Shown: piece after piece, positions 1-10,521 of the stretch | How the letters are laid out: each line of letters opens with the position of its first letter | Position numbering within the stretch: the first letter of the stretch is position 1 | Assembly: GCA_025964435.1 (NCBI GenBank) | Contig: JAOPYV010000169.1 | Coordinates: 1 to 51,397, forward strand | Origin: Thermoleophilia bacterium | Lineage (GTDB): Bacteria; Actinomycetota; Thermoleophilia; Gaiellales; SKUG01 | Direction: 5' to 3' | DNA: 51,397 nt | Translations under genes and position numbers: made by a program | The notes under the pieces: model-generated | Databases searched by the model: none | Told to the model about the DNA's origin: nothing | Seen by the model: the letters and a program-made list of their open reading frames with translations, nothing else

Positions 1-1
1 C

Positions 2-310
2 ATGCAGGCAGCCACGCTCGCCCCGACCACCTGGACCAGCGGTACGCCGCTCGGCATCGGCTACACGGTGCGCGCGGCGACGGGCACACGGCTCGCGAAG
101 TGGGGGCCTGCGGGCGCATATGCCGAGAGCAACGTCGTCGACAACCTCTATACCGGGTTCGGCACCGTCGACGTGCTGCTGCACCAGCGCTCCGGCTACT
201 CCGCCGCAACGGATACGATCACGCTCACGACGCGTGCCAGCATCCCGGCGGCAACTCCTCCGGGCACCTACTCGACCACGGTGCTGCTGACGGCGCTTGC
301 CAACCCATAG
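2..310 (+). CDS. C-terminal end of a secreted/surface protein (5' truncated by window)
   Basis: The reading frame is open at the window edge and ends at TAG 308-310, so only the last ~102 residues are visible and the ATG at 2 need not be the start. The piece is Thr/Ala/Gly-rich and beta-strand-like. It ends in a segment alignable with the C-terminus of the secreted protein at 40151-42370: both carry RLAKWG, then LLHQ about 30-35 residues later, then a PxGxYSxxV motif just before the stop. I infer a shared C-terminal surface domain of unknown function. The next gene follows after 14 nt. Confidence 0.6.
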   Translation: MQAATLAPTTWTSGTPLGIGYTVRAATGTRLAKWGPAGAYAESNVVDNLYTGFGTVDVLLHQRSGYSAATDTITLTTRASIPAATPPGTYSTTVLLTALANP

Positions 311-324
311 CGAGGTAGACAGCG

Positions 325-1104
325 ATGAGCGACTACGCCGAACGCAACCAGCGGCAGTGGGACACGTGGGCTCCCGACTACGTCGATTCGGCACGGAAGA
401 GCTGGGCGTCCGAGCCGACGTGGGGCATCTGGAGCATTCCGGAGACCGATGTCGACGTGCTCGGCGGGATCGAGCGATTCGCGGGACGCGACGTCATCGA
501 GCTGGGCTGCGGCGCGGGCTACGTCTCGGCGTGGCTCGCACGGGCTGGGGCGACGGTGACCGGCATCGACCTGAGCGAGCAGCAGCTGGCGACGGCGCGT
601 GCGTTCCAGGCCGAGCACGGGCTCGACCAGATCACCTTCCTGCACGGTAGCGCCGAGGCGGTGCCGCTGCCGGATGCCTCCTTCGACCTGGCGATCTCCG
701 AGTACGGGGCATGCCTGTGGTGTGACCCGCACGCGTGGCTGCCCGAGGCAGCGCGCCTGCTGCGCGTCGGGGGCGAGCTGATCTTCCTGACCAATGGCAT
801 CCTCGGCGTGCTCTGCATGGATGAGCCCGGCTACCACACGACGGCGGGACTGCATCGACCACTGTTCGGCCTGCATCGCCTCGAGTGGCCGGACGACGCG
901 ACCGACGACTCAGTCGAGTTCCATCTCCCCCACGGCGAGTGGATCCGCGTGCTCGGCGAGCATGGCTTCCAGGTCGAACGACTGCTCGAGCTGCAGGCCC
1001 CCGAAGATGCTGCGAGTCGCTACGACTACGCAGATCCCGAGTGGGCACGAAAGTGGCCGAGCGAAGAAGTCTGGGTCGCGCGCAAGGTGCGTCCCCCCGA
1101 GTAA
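325..1104 (+). CDS. Class I SAM-dependent methyltransferase
   Basis: A 259-residue protein with a Rossmann methyltransferase core. Motif I is VIELGCGAGY at residues 57-66, with the ribose-binding acidic residue in GIDLS at 81-84. A post-motif ISEYGA and the LLRVGGELIF strand follow. The substrate cannot be read from sequence; the Methyltransf_11/25 type acts on small molecules or quinone-like lipids. The ATG at 325 is preceded by GAGG at 311-314. The VOC gene starts 12 nt after its stop, so the two probably form one transcription unit. Confidence 0.85.
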   Translation: MSDYAERNQRQWDTWAPDYVDSARKSWASEPTWGIWSIPETDVDVLGGIERFAGRDVIELGCGAGYVSAWLARAGATVTGIDLSEQQLATARAFQAEHGLDQITFLHGSAEAVPLPDASFDLAISEYGACLWCDPHAWLPEAARLLRVGGELIFLTNGILGVLCMDEPGYHTTAGLHRPLFGLHRLEWPDDATDDSVEFHLPHGEWIRVLGEHGFQVERLLELQAPEDAASRYDYADPEWARKWPSEEVWVARKVRPPE

Positions 1105-1115
1105 GGGAGCGCATC

Positions 1116-1604
1116 ATGTTGCAGGTCTGTCTCTGGTTCGATCGCGCGGCCGAGGAAGCCGCCGCGTTCTACACGTCGGTGCTGCGCGACGGCTCGATCG
1201 GGCGCACCGTGCGCTACCTCGATCCCGACCCGACGCCGAGCAATCGCCCGGGCGAGGTGATGACCGTCGAGTGGCAGGCCGAGGGCATGCGCTTCCTCGG
1301 TCTCAACGGCGGTCCGAACTTCACCTTCAACGAGGCGATCTCGCTGATCGTCACGCGCGATACCCAGGAGGAGCTGGATGAGGTCTGGGAGGCGCTGACC
1401 GACGGTGGCTCCGAAGGGCCGTGCGGCTGGTGCACCGATCGCTTCGGCGTCTCCTGGCAGGTCGTCCCTCGCGGCTGGGATGACATCGCCGCGAGCGATG
1501 ACACCGAGGGCGTGCGGCGTGCCATGGAGGCGATGCTCCAGATGAAGAAGCTGGACATCGCCGAGCTGCGCCGGGCCTTCGAGGGCGCGCACGCGGCGCA
1601 CTAG
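1116..1604 (+). CDS. VOC-superfamily protein (PhnB / 3-dmu-9_3-mt type)
   Basis: A 162-residue protein starting at ATG 1116, chosen because AAGGGAG at 1103-1109 is an ideal Shine-Dalgarno. The pattern CLWFD...AAAFYTSVL near the N-terminus, NGGP and the closing GWCTDRFGVSWQVVP are typical of PhnB-like VOC proteins, usually misnamed 3-demethylubiquinone methyltransferase. The fold is a paired beta-alpha-beta-beta-beta module. An enzymatic role is not established for this branch. It is probably cotranscribed with the methyltransferase upstream. The gene ends tail-to-tail with priA. Confidence 0.85.
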   Translation: MLQVCLWFDRAAEEAAAFYTSVLRDGSIGRTVRYLDPDPTPSNRPGEVMTVEWQAEGMRFLGLNGGPNFTFNEAISLIVTRDTQEELDEVWEALTDGGSEGPCGWCTDRFGVSWQVVPRGWDDIAASDDTEGVRRAMEAMLQMKKLDIAELRRAFEGAHAAH

Positions 1605-1632
1605 GGGGCGGCGGTGCCCGATCCGTTCCACC

Positions 1633-1679
1633 AGGTGTGGCGGGTCACTCGCGCATACGTAGACTCAGCCGCCACACCT
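1633..1679. terminator. Inverted repeat between convergent genes
   Basis: AGGTGTGGCGG at 1633-1643 is perfectly repeated in inverse as CCGCCACACCT at 1669-1679, with a 25-nt loop. It lies between the stops of the VOC gene (1604) and priA (1694), the expected place for a bidirectional terminator. There is no T tract. Confidence 0.5.
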
Positions 1680-1693
1680 CGGGAGCCGTGGGG

Positions 1694-3994
<2,301 letters not shown>

Positions 3995-4001
3995 CGTGTG
4001 C

Positions 4002-4007
4002 ACGATA
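4002..4007 (-). promoter_or_regulatory. -10 element of priA (leaderless type)
   Basis: TATCGT on the minus strand ends 7 nt before GTG 3994. No purine-rich ribosome site precedes the start, so transcription probably begins at or next to the start codon. Confidence 0.45.
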
Positions 4008-4025
4008 CCGGCTCCAGCACCGCTC

Positions 4026-5264
4026 CTACGCCGTGACGCTCGTGACGCCGGCGACGGCGGCCTTGAGCTCGTCGACGCGATTCAGGTGCTCCCATGGCAC
4101 GTCGATGTCGGTGCGACCGAAGTGCCCGTAGGCGGCGGTCTGGCGATAGATCGGTCGACGGAGGTCGAGCTGCTCGATGATCGCACCCGGGCGCAGGTCG
4201 AAGACCGTGCGGATGGCTGCCTCGATGCTGTCGACGGGGACCGTCTCGGTGCCGAAGGTGTTCACGTGCAGGCTGACCGGGTTGGCCACGCCGATCGCGT
4301 AGGCGACCTGCAGCTCGACGCGACGCGCGAGACCCGCAGCGACGACGTTCTTGGCGACCCAGCGCGCTGCGTAGGCAGCGGAGCGATCGACCTTGGTCGC
4401 GTCTTTGCCACTGAACGCGCCGCCGCCGTGGCGAGCCGAGCCGCCATAGGTGTCGACGATGATCTTGCGGCCGGTCAGGCCAGCGTCCGCATGCGGTCCG
4501 CCGAGCACGAAGGCGCCGGTCGGATTCACGTAGAGCGTGATGTCGTCATGCCACCAGGTGCCGAGCACCGGCTTGATGACGTGCTCGACGACGTCAGCGC
4601 GGATGCGGCCCTCGCTCGTCAGGAGCTCGCCGTCGTGCGTGCGCGCATGCTGCGTCGAGACGACGACGGCATCGACGGCGATGGGGCGGTCGTCGGCGTC
4701 ATAGCGGACCGTGACCTGCGCCTTGCCGTCGGGGCGCAGGTACGGGATGTCGCCGCTGCGCCGCACCTCCGCGAGGCGGCGCGTCAGGCCGTGTGCCAGC
4801 GTGATCGGCAGCGGCATGAGCGAGTCGGTCTCGTCCGTCGCGTAGCCGAACATCATGCCCTGGTCGCCTGCGCCGACCTGGTCGTAGCCGTCGCCCGCCA
4901 GGTGGTCGCCCTCACGCAGCTCCCAGCCCTCATCCACGCCCTGCGCGATGTCGCGGCTCTGCTCATCGAGCGCGACGAGCACGCCCGCGGTGCGGCCGTC
5001 GAAACCGAACTTGGAGTTGTCGTAGCCGATCTGCACGATCGTGTCGCGCACGAGCTGCTGCACGTCGACGAAGGAGTTGGTCGAGACCTCGCCGCCAACG
5101 ACGACGAGTCCGGTCGTGACGAACGTCTCACAGGCGACGCGCGCGAGCGGGTCTGCGGCCATGATCGCGTCGAGCACCGCGTCGCTGATCTGGTCAGCCA
5201 TCTTGTCGGGGTGACCCTCGGTCACCGACTCCGATGTGAAGAGATATTCGCTGGCTCCGGCCAC
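4026..5264 (-). CDS. metK: S-adenosylmethionine synthetase
   Basis: Makes S-adenosylmethionine from methionine and ATP, as a cytosolic tetramer. The protein of 412 residues shows GHPDK at 17-21, the [12 protein letters not shown] signature at 131-142 and the glycine-rich GGGAFSGKD loop in the C-terminal third, so all three MetK domains are present. I chose GTG 5264 because GGAG lies 5 nt upstream. GTG 5294 (ten codons longer) is in frame but lacks a ribosome site. A -10-like TAGGAT lies at 5318-5323. The frame extends to 5450, but that part is not MetK-like. Confidence 0.95.
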   Translation of the reverse strand: MAGASEYLFTSESVTEGHPDKMADQISDAVLDAIMAADPLARVACETFVTTGLVVVGGEVSTNSFVDVQQLVRDTIVQIGYDNSKFGFDGRTAGVLVALDEQSRDIAQGVDEGWELREGDHLAGDGYDQVGAGDQGMMFGYATDETDSLMPLPITLAHGLTRRLAEVRRSGDIPYLRPDGKAQVTVRYDADDRPIAVDAVVVSTQHARTHDGELLTSEGRIRADVVEHVIKPVLGTWWHDDITLYVNPTGAFVLGGPHADAGLTGRKIIVDTYGGSARHGGGAFSGKDATKVDRSAAYAARWVAKNVVAAGLARRVELQVAYAIGVANPVSLHVNTFGTETVPVDSIEAAIRTVFDLRPGAIIEQLDLRRPIYRQTAAYGHFGRTDIDVPWEHLNRVDELKAAVAGVTSVTA

Positions 5265-5317
5265 GTTCGCTCCGTCCTGGTTCGCAACTGCCACCGACGG
5301 CCCGTTGCGTGCACAAC

Positions 5318-5323
5318 ATCCTA
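5318..5323 (-). promoter_or_regulatory. -10-like element upstream of metK
   Basis: TAGGAT on the minus strand, about 53 nt upstream of the preferred start, would give a short leader with the GGAG ribosome site. The -35 is not recognisable. Confidence 0.3.
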
Positions 5324-5359
5324 CAAGGATTCGATTTCGTCCGGGTCGCTGTTCGCGGT

Positions 5360-6859
5360 TCAGTCGACGAGGCGTGCCGTGGCAGCCAGCTGGCCCAGCG
5401 GCACGTCGAATGCATAGGTCAGCCGTTCGGTGCGGTCCCACGTGATCCAACCGACGATCGCATCACTCGTGCTGGCCGATGGATTCGCCCAGATCCATGC
5501 GACCGGCGGCCGTGGTGGTGCGCCAGCCCGGGCGAACGTCGGTGCAAGGTCGACGCCGTCCTGCAGCGTCGGGTGCGGCGCAGCCGCCCCGCCCGCGGCG
5601 AAGCTCCACGTCAGCTCGATCCCCGTCGCACCACTCGATGCAACGGCAAGCCGACGGACGCCAGCGATGCGGATCGCGGCCTCGGTGTCCTCGAGCAACG
5701 CGTCACGCCCGTCGCCCGCTGCGGCGTGCAGCTCGATGCGGTCCCGGTAGAGCCCGAGCGCCGCATCGCCGTCGTAGCGATCGACCACGTCGAAGAGGTC
5801 GACGCCGCCGCTGTCCTTCGGATCCTCTTCGGTCGCGAACGTCGCGCCGTTGCCGGGTCCGGCACGCAGCAGGTCCTCGGCGTACAGGCCCGGGTCATGC
5901 AGGGCCACGGCGAGTCGCGCATCGGCGCCGACGCTCCCGAGCGTCGCCAAGGGAACAGGAGCCGGCTCGCCCTGGGTCGAAAGGTCCTTGACCCAGTCGG
6001 TCGCCCCGACCAGGCGTACGGCCGTGCGCGTCCGATCGACCGGCGGTGCCAGTCCGATCCAACCGTCGCGCCATGCGCGGATGCTGCCCATCGAGGTCGC
6101 CCAGCGCGTCAGCTCGAGCGCGCCGCGGTCGTCGGCGATCAGGCGGCGCAGCTGGTCACGCACCATGTCGCTGCGGTAGACGACCGCGAGCGGTGTCCGC
6201 CCCATCGCCTCGACGGTATAGGTGTTCGTGGCCTTGCGCTTGATCGCGGGATAGCGCTCGCGCTGGCGAAGGATCGCGCGCAGCGACGCCGCGTCGTTCG
6301 CGCCGACCATCGCGGTGTCGGCCACGCCGATCACGTCGAAGCGCGCGCCGTCACGGTCACCGTCGCCGCGCCACAGCTCCAAGTCGTCGGCCACACCGTC
6401 GCCGAGGTCCGCATCGTCGCGAGTCCATCCAGCATCTCGCAGGACCGCTTCGAGCCTGCCGCGATCGTCGACATCAGCGAAGCCGAGCAGGGCGTCCTTC
6501 TCGTCCGGACGGCTCGAGAGCAGTGCCGTCCCGGCAGTCGCGCCGACCCAGGGCGCGACGCCATCGGCGTAGTCGTAGCCGGTCCCGAAGAACGGCTCCC
6601 ACTGCTGGTCATGCGCGGAGGTCGACAGGTCGATCCGGGTCGCGGACTCGAGCGGACCCCAACGCTTCGCGTCAGGGTCCGTGTCGATGATCGTCCAGCC
6701 GAGCGCATCGCCCGGCAGGTATTCGACCGCCTCGGGCAGCCCTTCGGGCGGCCCCTGCAGTCGACCGGCCCCTGGGATGGAGCAGCCGGTCGCGACCAGG
6801 ACGGTCGCGACCAGCAGTACTCCCAGGTGTCGTCGTGCTGCGATGGCGGTTACTCTCAG
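5360..6859 (-). CDS. Putative DUF3352-like lipoprotein, second copy
   Basis: About 499 residues. The N-terminus has arginines, a hydrophobic stretch and a lipobox ending ATGC, so an exported lipid-anchored protein is likely. The final part, around [17 protein letters not shown], resembles the end of the upstream gene product (VGWLDADGDAVSFDVF), and overall layout and length match, so I take the two as paralogues. No ATG, GTG or TTG exists in frame before the signal peptide. The first usable codon is CTG 6859, which overlaps the upstream TGA as CTGA and suggests translational coupling. Function unknown. The start is uncertain; an ATC further in is another possibility. Confidence 0.65.
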   Translation of the reverse strand: MRVTAIAARRHLGVLLVATVLVATGCSIPGAGRLQGPPEGLPEAVEYLPGDALGWTIIDTDPDAKRWGPLESATRIDLSTSAHDQQWEPFFGTGYDYADGVAPWVGATAGTALLSSRPDEKDALLGFADVDDRGRLEAVLRDAGWTRDDADLGDGVADDLELWRGDGDRDGARFDVIGVADTAMVGANDAASLRAILRQRERYPAIKRKATNTYTVEAMGRTPLAVVYRSDMVRDQLRRLIADDRGALELTRWATSMGSIRAWRDGWIGLAPPVDRTRTAVRLVGATDWVKDLSTQGEPAPVPLATLGSVGADARLAVALHDPGLYAEDLLRAGPGNGATFATEEDPKDSGGVDLFDVVDRYDGDAALGLYRDRIELHAAAGDGRDALLEDTEAAIRIAGVRRLAVASSGATGIELTWSFAAGGAAAPHPTLQDGVDLAPTFARAGAPPRPPVAWIWANPSASTSDAIVGWITWDRTERLTYAFDVPLGQLAATARLVD

Positions 6860-8433
6860 GCTTCGTCGACGTGCATGAAGACGTCGAAGCTGACGGCATC
6901 GCCGTCGGCGTCGAGCCAGCCGACCCAACCGCCGGCTTCCATCTTGTTGGAGCCCTTGACGTCGAGCAGGCCCGACACGCGGGACCAGTCGAGCCAGAAG
7001 GAGGCAGCGACATCGTCGGGCGCGTCGGCGGCTGCCCACGCGTCCTTGAAGGTGTCACTGTCGGCGAGCGTCGTGTCGCCCCAGTTCGTGAACACGTCCT
7101 GTCCGATCGAGATCGCGGCGACCTCGTCCGAGCTGGCAGCGGTGATCGGCAGGCCGGAGACCGTGAAGGTCTTCGTCTCGAAGTCGCCCGACGTGCCGGT
7201 GACAGGAGCGGAGCCGGTCAGGCCACCAACGGCGGCGGCGACCTTGTCGAGCGTCTCCACCGTCGTGTCCTCGTTCTCGAAGGCGAGCGTGACGTTGCCG
7301 GACTTCGTCAGTGCGGCAGGATTGATGCCGCCCAGGCCGCCGCCCATGGCTGCGCCAGCGACGCCGCCGGCAAGCGCACCGAGCGCTGCATCGTCGGCGC
7401 TGACCGCGAGGGCGAACTCACCCTTGAGCGCTTCGGCGAGGTCATCGATGTCGACGCCGAGCACGCCAGCCAGGCCACCCACGACCTGCTGCACCTGCGC
7501 GTTGTCCTTGCCAGCCGAGTCGACGGCGCTCTTGATGCCGCCGCCGAGGTCCTGCGCGCCGATGGCGAGCAGCGTGTTCTCGGGGAGCGAGCGGAACAGC
7601 TCGTTGCCACTGTTCTTGCCGTCCTTGCTGAGACCCTGGACGTAGCCGTGGACGCTCAGGCCCTTGTCCTTCGCGGCGAAGGTCACCGACATGCCGGTGA
7701 AGTCCTTGAGGTCGACGGCCTTGGCGATGGTCGCGTACTGCTCGTTGTCCTTGAGCGCGTCGCGGACGCCAGCACCGTTGACGACGAGCGTGGCGAGCGA
7801 ATCGCCCTCGGCCTCGTCGACGACGTTGTCCAGGCCGTCGACTCCGGTGATCGAGTCACCATCGAACGTGGCGGTGGCGTCGAGGGTCTTGCGCTCGGTG
7901 GCGAGGATGAGCAGGTCATCCTTCACGCCGAAGAACGCGTCGTCCTCGTCGACCCACACGTCGAAGTCGCCGACCTTGCCGTCTGCCTTGTAGTCCTCGC
8001 GCTTGGCGAACTTCTCGAACTCTGCCTTGTCCTTGACGTCGACCCAGACGAAGCCCTTGGCGGACTTGCCGTCCGCGGAGACGGTCGTCACGGCGCCACC
8101 GGCGCTGTCACCGGCCCAGGGCTCGAAGTCTTCCTTCCAGCTTAGGTCGCTGTCGTCGTCATCGCCCGTCGACTCGTCGGCGAGCACGTCCTGGATGCCC
8201 TTGAAGTCGGCGTCGAAGGCGGTCGCGAGCTTGTCGAACTGCTTCCAGCCCTCGCCGTCGAAGTCGATGTCCACCGTGGCGTAGCCAAGTGCGGTTGCCG
8301 GGACCATGTCCAGCGCCTGCGAATCCTTGGCGGCCGAGGCTGCGTCGGAATCGGAGCCACCACAGCCGATGGCGATGAGTGCGGAGCTGGCAATGACTGC
8401 GGCGGCGATGCCACTGCGACGGAATGCGTGCAC
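6856..8433 (-). CDS. DUF3352-type lipoprotein
   Basis: A 525-residue protein starting at GTG 8433, with AAGGGG nine nt upstream. The N-terminus (FRRSG, hydrophobic run, IAIGC lipobox) predicts a lipoprotein. The mature part is Asp/Ala/Lys-rich with GYATVDIDFDGEGWKQF near the start and a run of four Asp near residue 95, features of DUF3352 proteins seen in Thermoleophilia-like actinobacteria. Family function is unknown. It forms a two-gene unit with the downstream paralogue. The family assignment is from memory of its pattern, not a search. Confidence 0.75.
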   Translation of the reverse strand: MHAFRRSGIAAAVIASSALIAIGCGGSDSDAASAAKDSQALDMVPATALGYATVDIDFDGEGWKQFDKLATAFDADFKGIQDVLADESTGDDDDSDLSWKEDFEPWAGDSAGGAVTTVSADGKSAKGFVWVDVKDKAEFEKFAKREDYKADGKVGDFDVWVDEDDAFFGVKDDLLILATERKTLDATATFDGDSITGVDGLDNVVDEAEGDSLATLVVNGAGVRDALKDNEQYATIAKAVDLKDFTGMSVTFAAKDKGLSVHGYVQGLSKDGKNSGNELFRSLPENTLLAIGAQDLGGGIKSAVDSAGKDNAQVQQVVGGLAGVLGVDIDDLAEALKGEFALAVSADDAALGALAGGVAGAAMGGGLGGINPAALTKSGNVTLAFENEDTTVETLDKVAAAVGGLTGSAPVTGTSGDFETKTFTVSGLPITAASSDEVAAISIGQDVFTNWGDTTLADSDTFKDAWAAADAPDDVAASFWLDWSRVSGLLDVKGSNKMEAGGWVGWLDADGDAVSFDVFMHVDEA

Positions 8434-8470
8434 GAGTTGTTTCCCCTTGGAAAGCGTTAGGACCGGAGCG

Positions 8471-8476
8471 ACCCTA
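8471..8476 (-). promoter_or_regulatory. -10 element for the DUF3352 pair
   Basis: TAGGGT on the minus strand, 37 nt upstream of GTG 8433, leaving a short leader with an AAGGGG ribosome site. The same hexamer precedes the gene at 22592. Confidence 0.4.
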
Positions 8477-8533
8477 GCAGCGTCCCGCACCTCGGGAAAG
8501 ACAAAGGGGCAGGAAGCTTGCGTCGTACCAGCG

Positions 8534-9562
8534 TCAGCCGAATTCGTGCTCGCCGGCGAACTCGAATCCGGGCGGACGGCTCATCATCGTACGGACCACG
8601 TCGGCGAGCGGGACCTCGTGCTCCACGACCTGCGCCACGGCCTCGCAGATGTGCATCTCGATGCCGGCCGCATGTGCCATGTCGCGCACGATGGGTGCCG
8701 TGCGCATGCCCTCGACGACCTGGCCGATCTGCGCCTTCACGTCGGGGACGGCGACGCCCTCGGCGAGCAGTCGGCCGGCTCGATGGTTCCGCGAGTGCGG
8801 GCTGCGGCAGGTCACCATCAGGTCGCCCACGCCCGCAAGGCCGAGGTAGGTCTGCAGCGATGCGCCGCTGGCGAGCCCGAGCCGCGCCATCTCCCCAAGG
8901 CCGCGCGTCATCATCGCGGCGATCGCGTTGTCGCCCAGCCCCGAGCCCTCGAGCACGCCCGCCGCGATGGCGATCACGTTCTTGGAGGCACCGGCGAGCT
9001 CGACGCCGATGATGTCGGTCGCGGCATAGACGCGGAAGTTGCGCGTGTTGACGACGTGCTGGATCGCCAGCACCGTGTCGCGGTTCGTGCCCGCGACGAC
9101 GGCGGCAGTCGGCAGGTCGGCCATCATCTCCTTGGCGATGTTCGGACCCGAGAGCGTGACGTAGCGATCCGGCGAGATGAACTCGGCGGCGACCTGGCTC
9201 AGGCGGCGGCCCGATGGATCGAGCCCCTTGCCGAGCGAGAGGAAGACCGGTGCCTTGTCCGCGAAGCGCTCGACCGTCGCCGCGAAGGCGCTCGTCGGGA
9301 CGGCGAGCACGATGCCGTCCCACTGCTGCCCTGCCGCGTCGTCGACCGTGGTGAAGTGCGTGTCGTGCGGGAACTCGATGCTCGGGAAGTAGCGCTCGTT
9401 CGTGTTGGTCTCGCGCATCGCCTCGACCTGTTCGGCCGAGCGTGCGGCGAGGGTCAGCTCGACGGGGCGGGGGCCCAGGATGCGCGCCATCGCCGTTCCG
9501 AAGGAGCCGGCACCGATCACGAGCCAGCGTGGGTCGGCCGTGCGCTGTTGCGATGAACTCAT
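8534..9562 (-). CDS. gpsA: Glycerol-3-phosphate dehydrogenase [NAD(P)+]
   Basis: Reduces dihydroxyacetone phosphate to sn-glycerol 3-phosphate, the backbone of phospholipids. The 342-residue protein has the nucleotide loop GAGSFGTAMA at 17-26, SLGKGL, SGPN, and the catalytic-lysine segment ELAGASKNVIAIAAG, followed by the all-helical substrate domain with RNHRAG. Length is normal. ATG 9562 follows TATACT by 6 nt without a ribosome site, so the message is probably leaderless. It closes a minus-strand backbone that also includes the plsC domain at 12587. Confidence 0.95.
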   Translation of the reverse strand: MSSSQQRTADPRWLVIGAGSFGTAMARILGPRPVELTLAARSAEQVEAMRETNTNERYFPSIEFPHDTHFTTVDDAAGQQWDGIVLAVPTSAFAATVERFADKAPVFLSLGKGLDPSGRRLSQVAAEFISPDRYVTLSGPNIAKEMMADLPTAAVVAGTNRDTVLAIQHVVNTRNFRVYAATDIIGVELAGASKNVIAIAAGVLEGSGLGDNAIAAMMTRGLGEMARLGLASGASLQTYLGLAGVGDLMVTCRSPHSRNHRAGRLLAEGVAVPDVKAQIGQVVEGMRTAPIVRDMAHAAGIEMHICEAVAQVVEHEVPLADVVRTMMSRPPGFEFAGEHEFG

Positions 9563-9568
9563 TTCGCG

Positions 9569-9574
9569 AGTATA
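9569..9574 (-). promoter_or_regulatory. -10 element of gpsA (leaderless type)
   Basis: TATACT on the minus strand, separated by 6 nt from ATG 9562. This is the closest match to the TATAAT consensus among the leaderless-type starts here. Confidence 0.5.
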
Positions 9575-9595
9575 TGAACTGGTCGCGTCGGAGGA

Positions 9596-10453
9596 TCAGG
9601 CCGCGTTGTGGGCACGGATCATCGCGATGAAGTCGGCGTTGCGCTCGACCGCGCGGATCCCGGCTCGGGTGCCGATGAATGCGCCTGCGACGGTGTCGCT
9701 CGGGAAGTGTGCGCCGGCGACCGCGCGCGAGTGCGCCATCGTGTTCGCGACCTGCAGGTAGTGGGCGGCACCCGCCGGATTCAGTGCACCGAGGACATGC
9801 GCCACGGCGAACGCATTGGAGGTGTGGCCCGAGGGGAAGGACCCGCCGTCGGCCGGCTTGTAGGCAGCTGGCTGGAGCTCGCTCGACGCCTGGTACGGAC
9901 GGAGCCGCTCCCACTTCTGCTTGGCGATGCCGACCGTGGCGTGCCCGGTGTCGAACGCCTCGTCGAGCAGCGTCTGGGCGCGCGCCGCATCGGCCACCGA
10001 CAATCCCTTGGTCACCTGGGCGGCCTGCGCGTCGAACCAGTCCATGGCTGGACCATTCGCGTAGTAGCCGGCGATGCGTTCATCCAGGTCGGTGCGCTTC
10101 TGCTGGAGCCCGACCATCAGCTGGACCTCGTCCAGCTCGTCCGCCGCGCTGGGCGGGCCGTCCAGGTAGCTGAGCACGTGGCGGTCGAAGGCGGCCTGTG
10201 GATCCGCGGCGCGAACGCCGCCAGCGGAGCGGTGCGCCGCGGCCAGCGCGGCATCGAGGCTCGGCTGCAGGCCGGGCACCTGCAGCAGCTTCGCAGTCGG
10301 GAGGGTCGTGAAGCCCTGCGTGTACTCGGCGTAGTCGAGGCGCCGAGCTGCCTGGTTGGCCGACCGCGCTTCGCGCGGGAAGGTGTGCGTGACCGCGGCC
10401 TTGACCCCGGCACCGTGACCTACGAGTTGACGAATCGGACTTGCGATTGCCAT
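9596..10453 (-). CDS. PAP2 / vanadium haloperoxidase-like acid phosphatase
   Basis: A 285-residue protein with the complete three-part PAP2 signature: K178-x6-R185-P186, PSGH at 207-210 and SRx5HxxxD with S242, R243, H249 and D253. These bind phosphate or vanadate, and H249 is the nucleophile in phosphatases of the family. It has no transmembrane segments and no Sec signal; residues 1-170 are an Ala-rich helical extension. The start ATG 10453 has AGGGGG upstream. The frame continues upstream only as a shadow of der. Its N-terminus MAIASPIRQL matches the motif shared with several unrelated proteins in the window. Phosphatase versus haloperoxidase cannot be decided. Confidence 0.85.
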   Translation of the reverse strand: MAIASPIRQLVGHGAGVKAAVTHTFPREARSANQAARRLDYAEYTQGFTTLPTAKLLQVPGLQPSLDAALAAAHRSAGGVRAADPQAAFDRHVLSYLDGPPSAADELDEVQLMVGLQQKRTDLDERIAGYYANGPAMDWFDAQAAQVTKGLSVADAARAQTLLDEAFDTGHATVGIAKQKWERLRPYQASSELQPAAYKPADGGSFPSGHTSNAFAVAHVLGALNPAGAAHYLQVANTMAHSRAVAGAHFPSDTVAGAFIGTRAGIRAVERNADFIAMIRAHNAA

Positions 10454-10456
10454 GAC

Positions 10457-10482
10457 GTTCCCCCTGCCGAAGTATCGGCGAG
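10457..10482 (-). promoter_or_regulatory. Promoter element shared with the gene at 33768
   Basis: The plus-strand text reads GTTCC, then CCCTGCCGAAGTATCGG, then CGAG, and recurs nearly unchanged at 34511-34536 before another minus-strand gene. Read on the coding strand it gives GATACT as a -10 and AGGGGG as ribosome site. It lies between the terminator of der and this start. Confidence 0.5.
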
Positions 10483-10487
10483 GAGCT

Positions 10488-10509
10488 GGCGGGCGTTGCA
10501 CTGCCCGCC
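10488..10509 (-). terminator. Hairpin downstream of der
   Basis: GGCGGGC (10488-10494) and GCCCGCC (10503-10509) form a perfect 7-bp stem with an 8-nt loop, 12 nt past the der stop. It would separate der from the PAP2-like gene. Confidence 0.5.
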
Positions 10510-10521
10510 GGAGTCGTCGAG

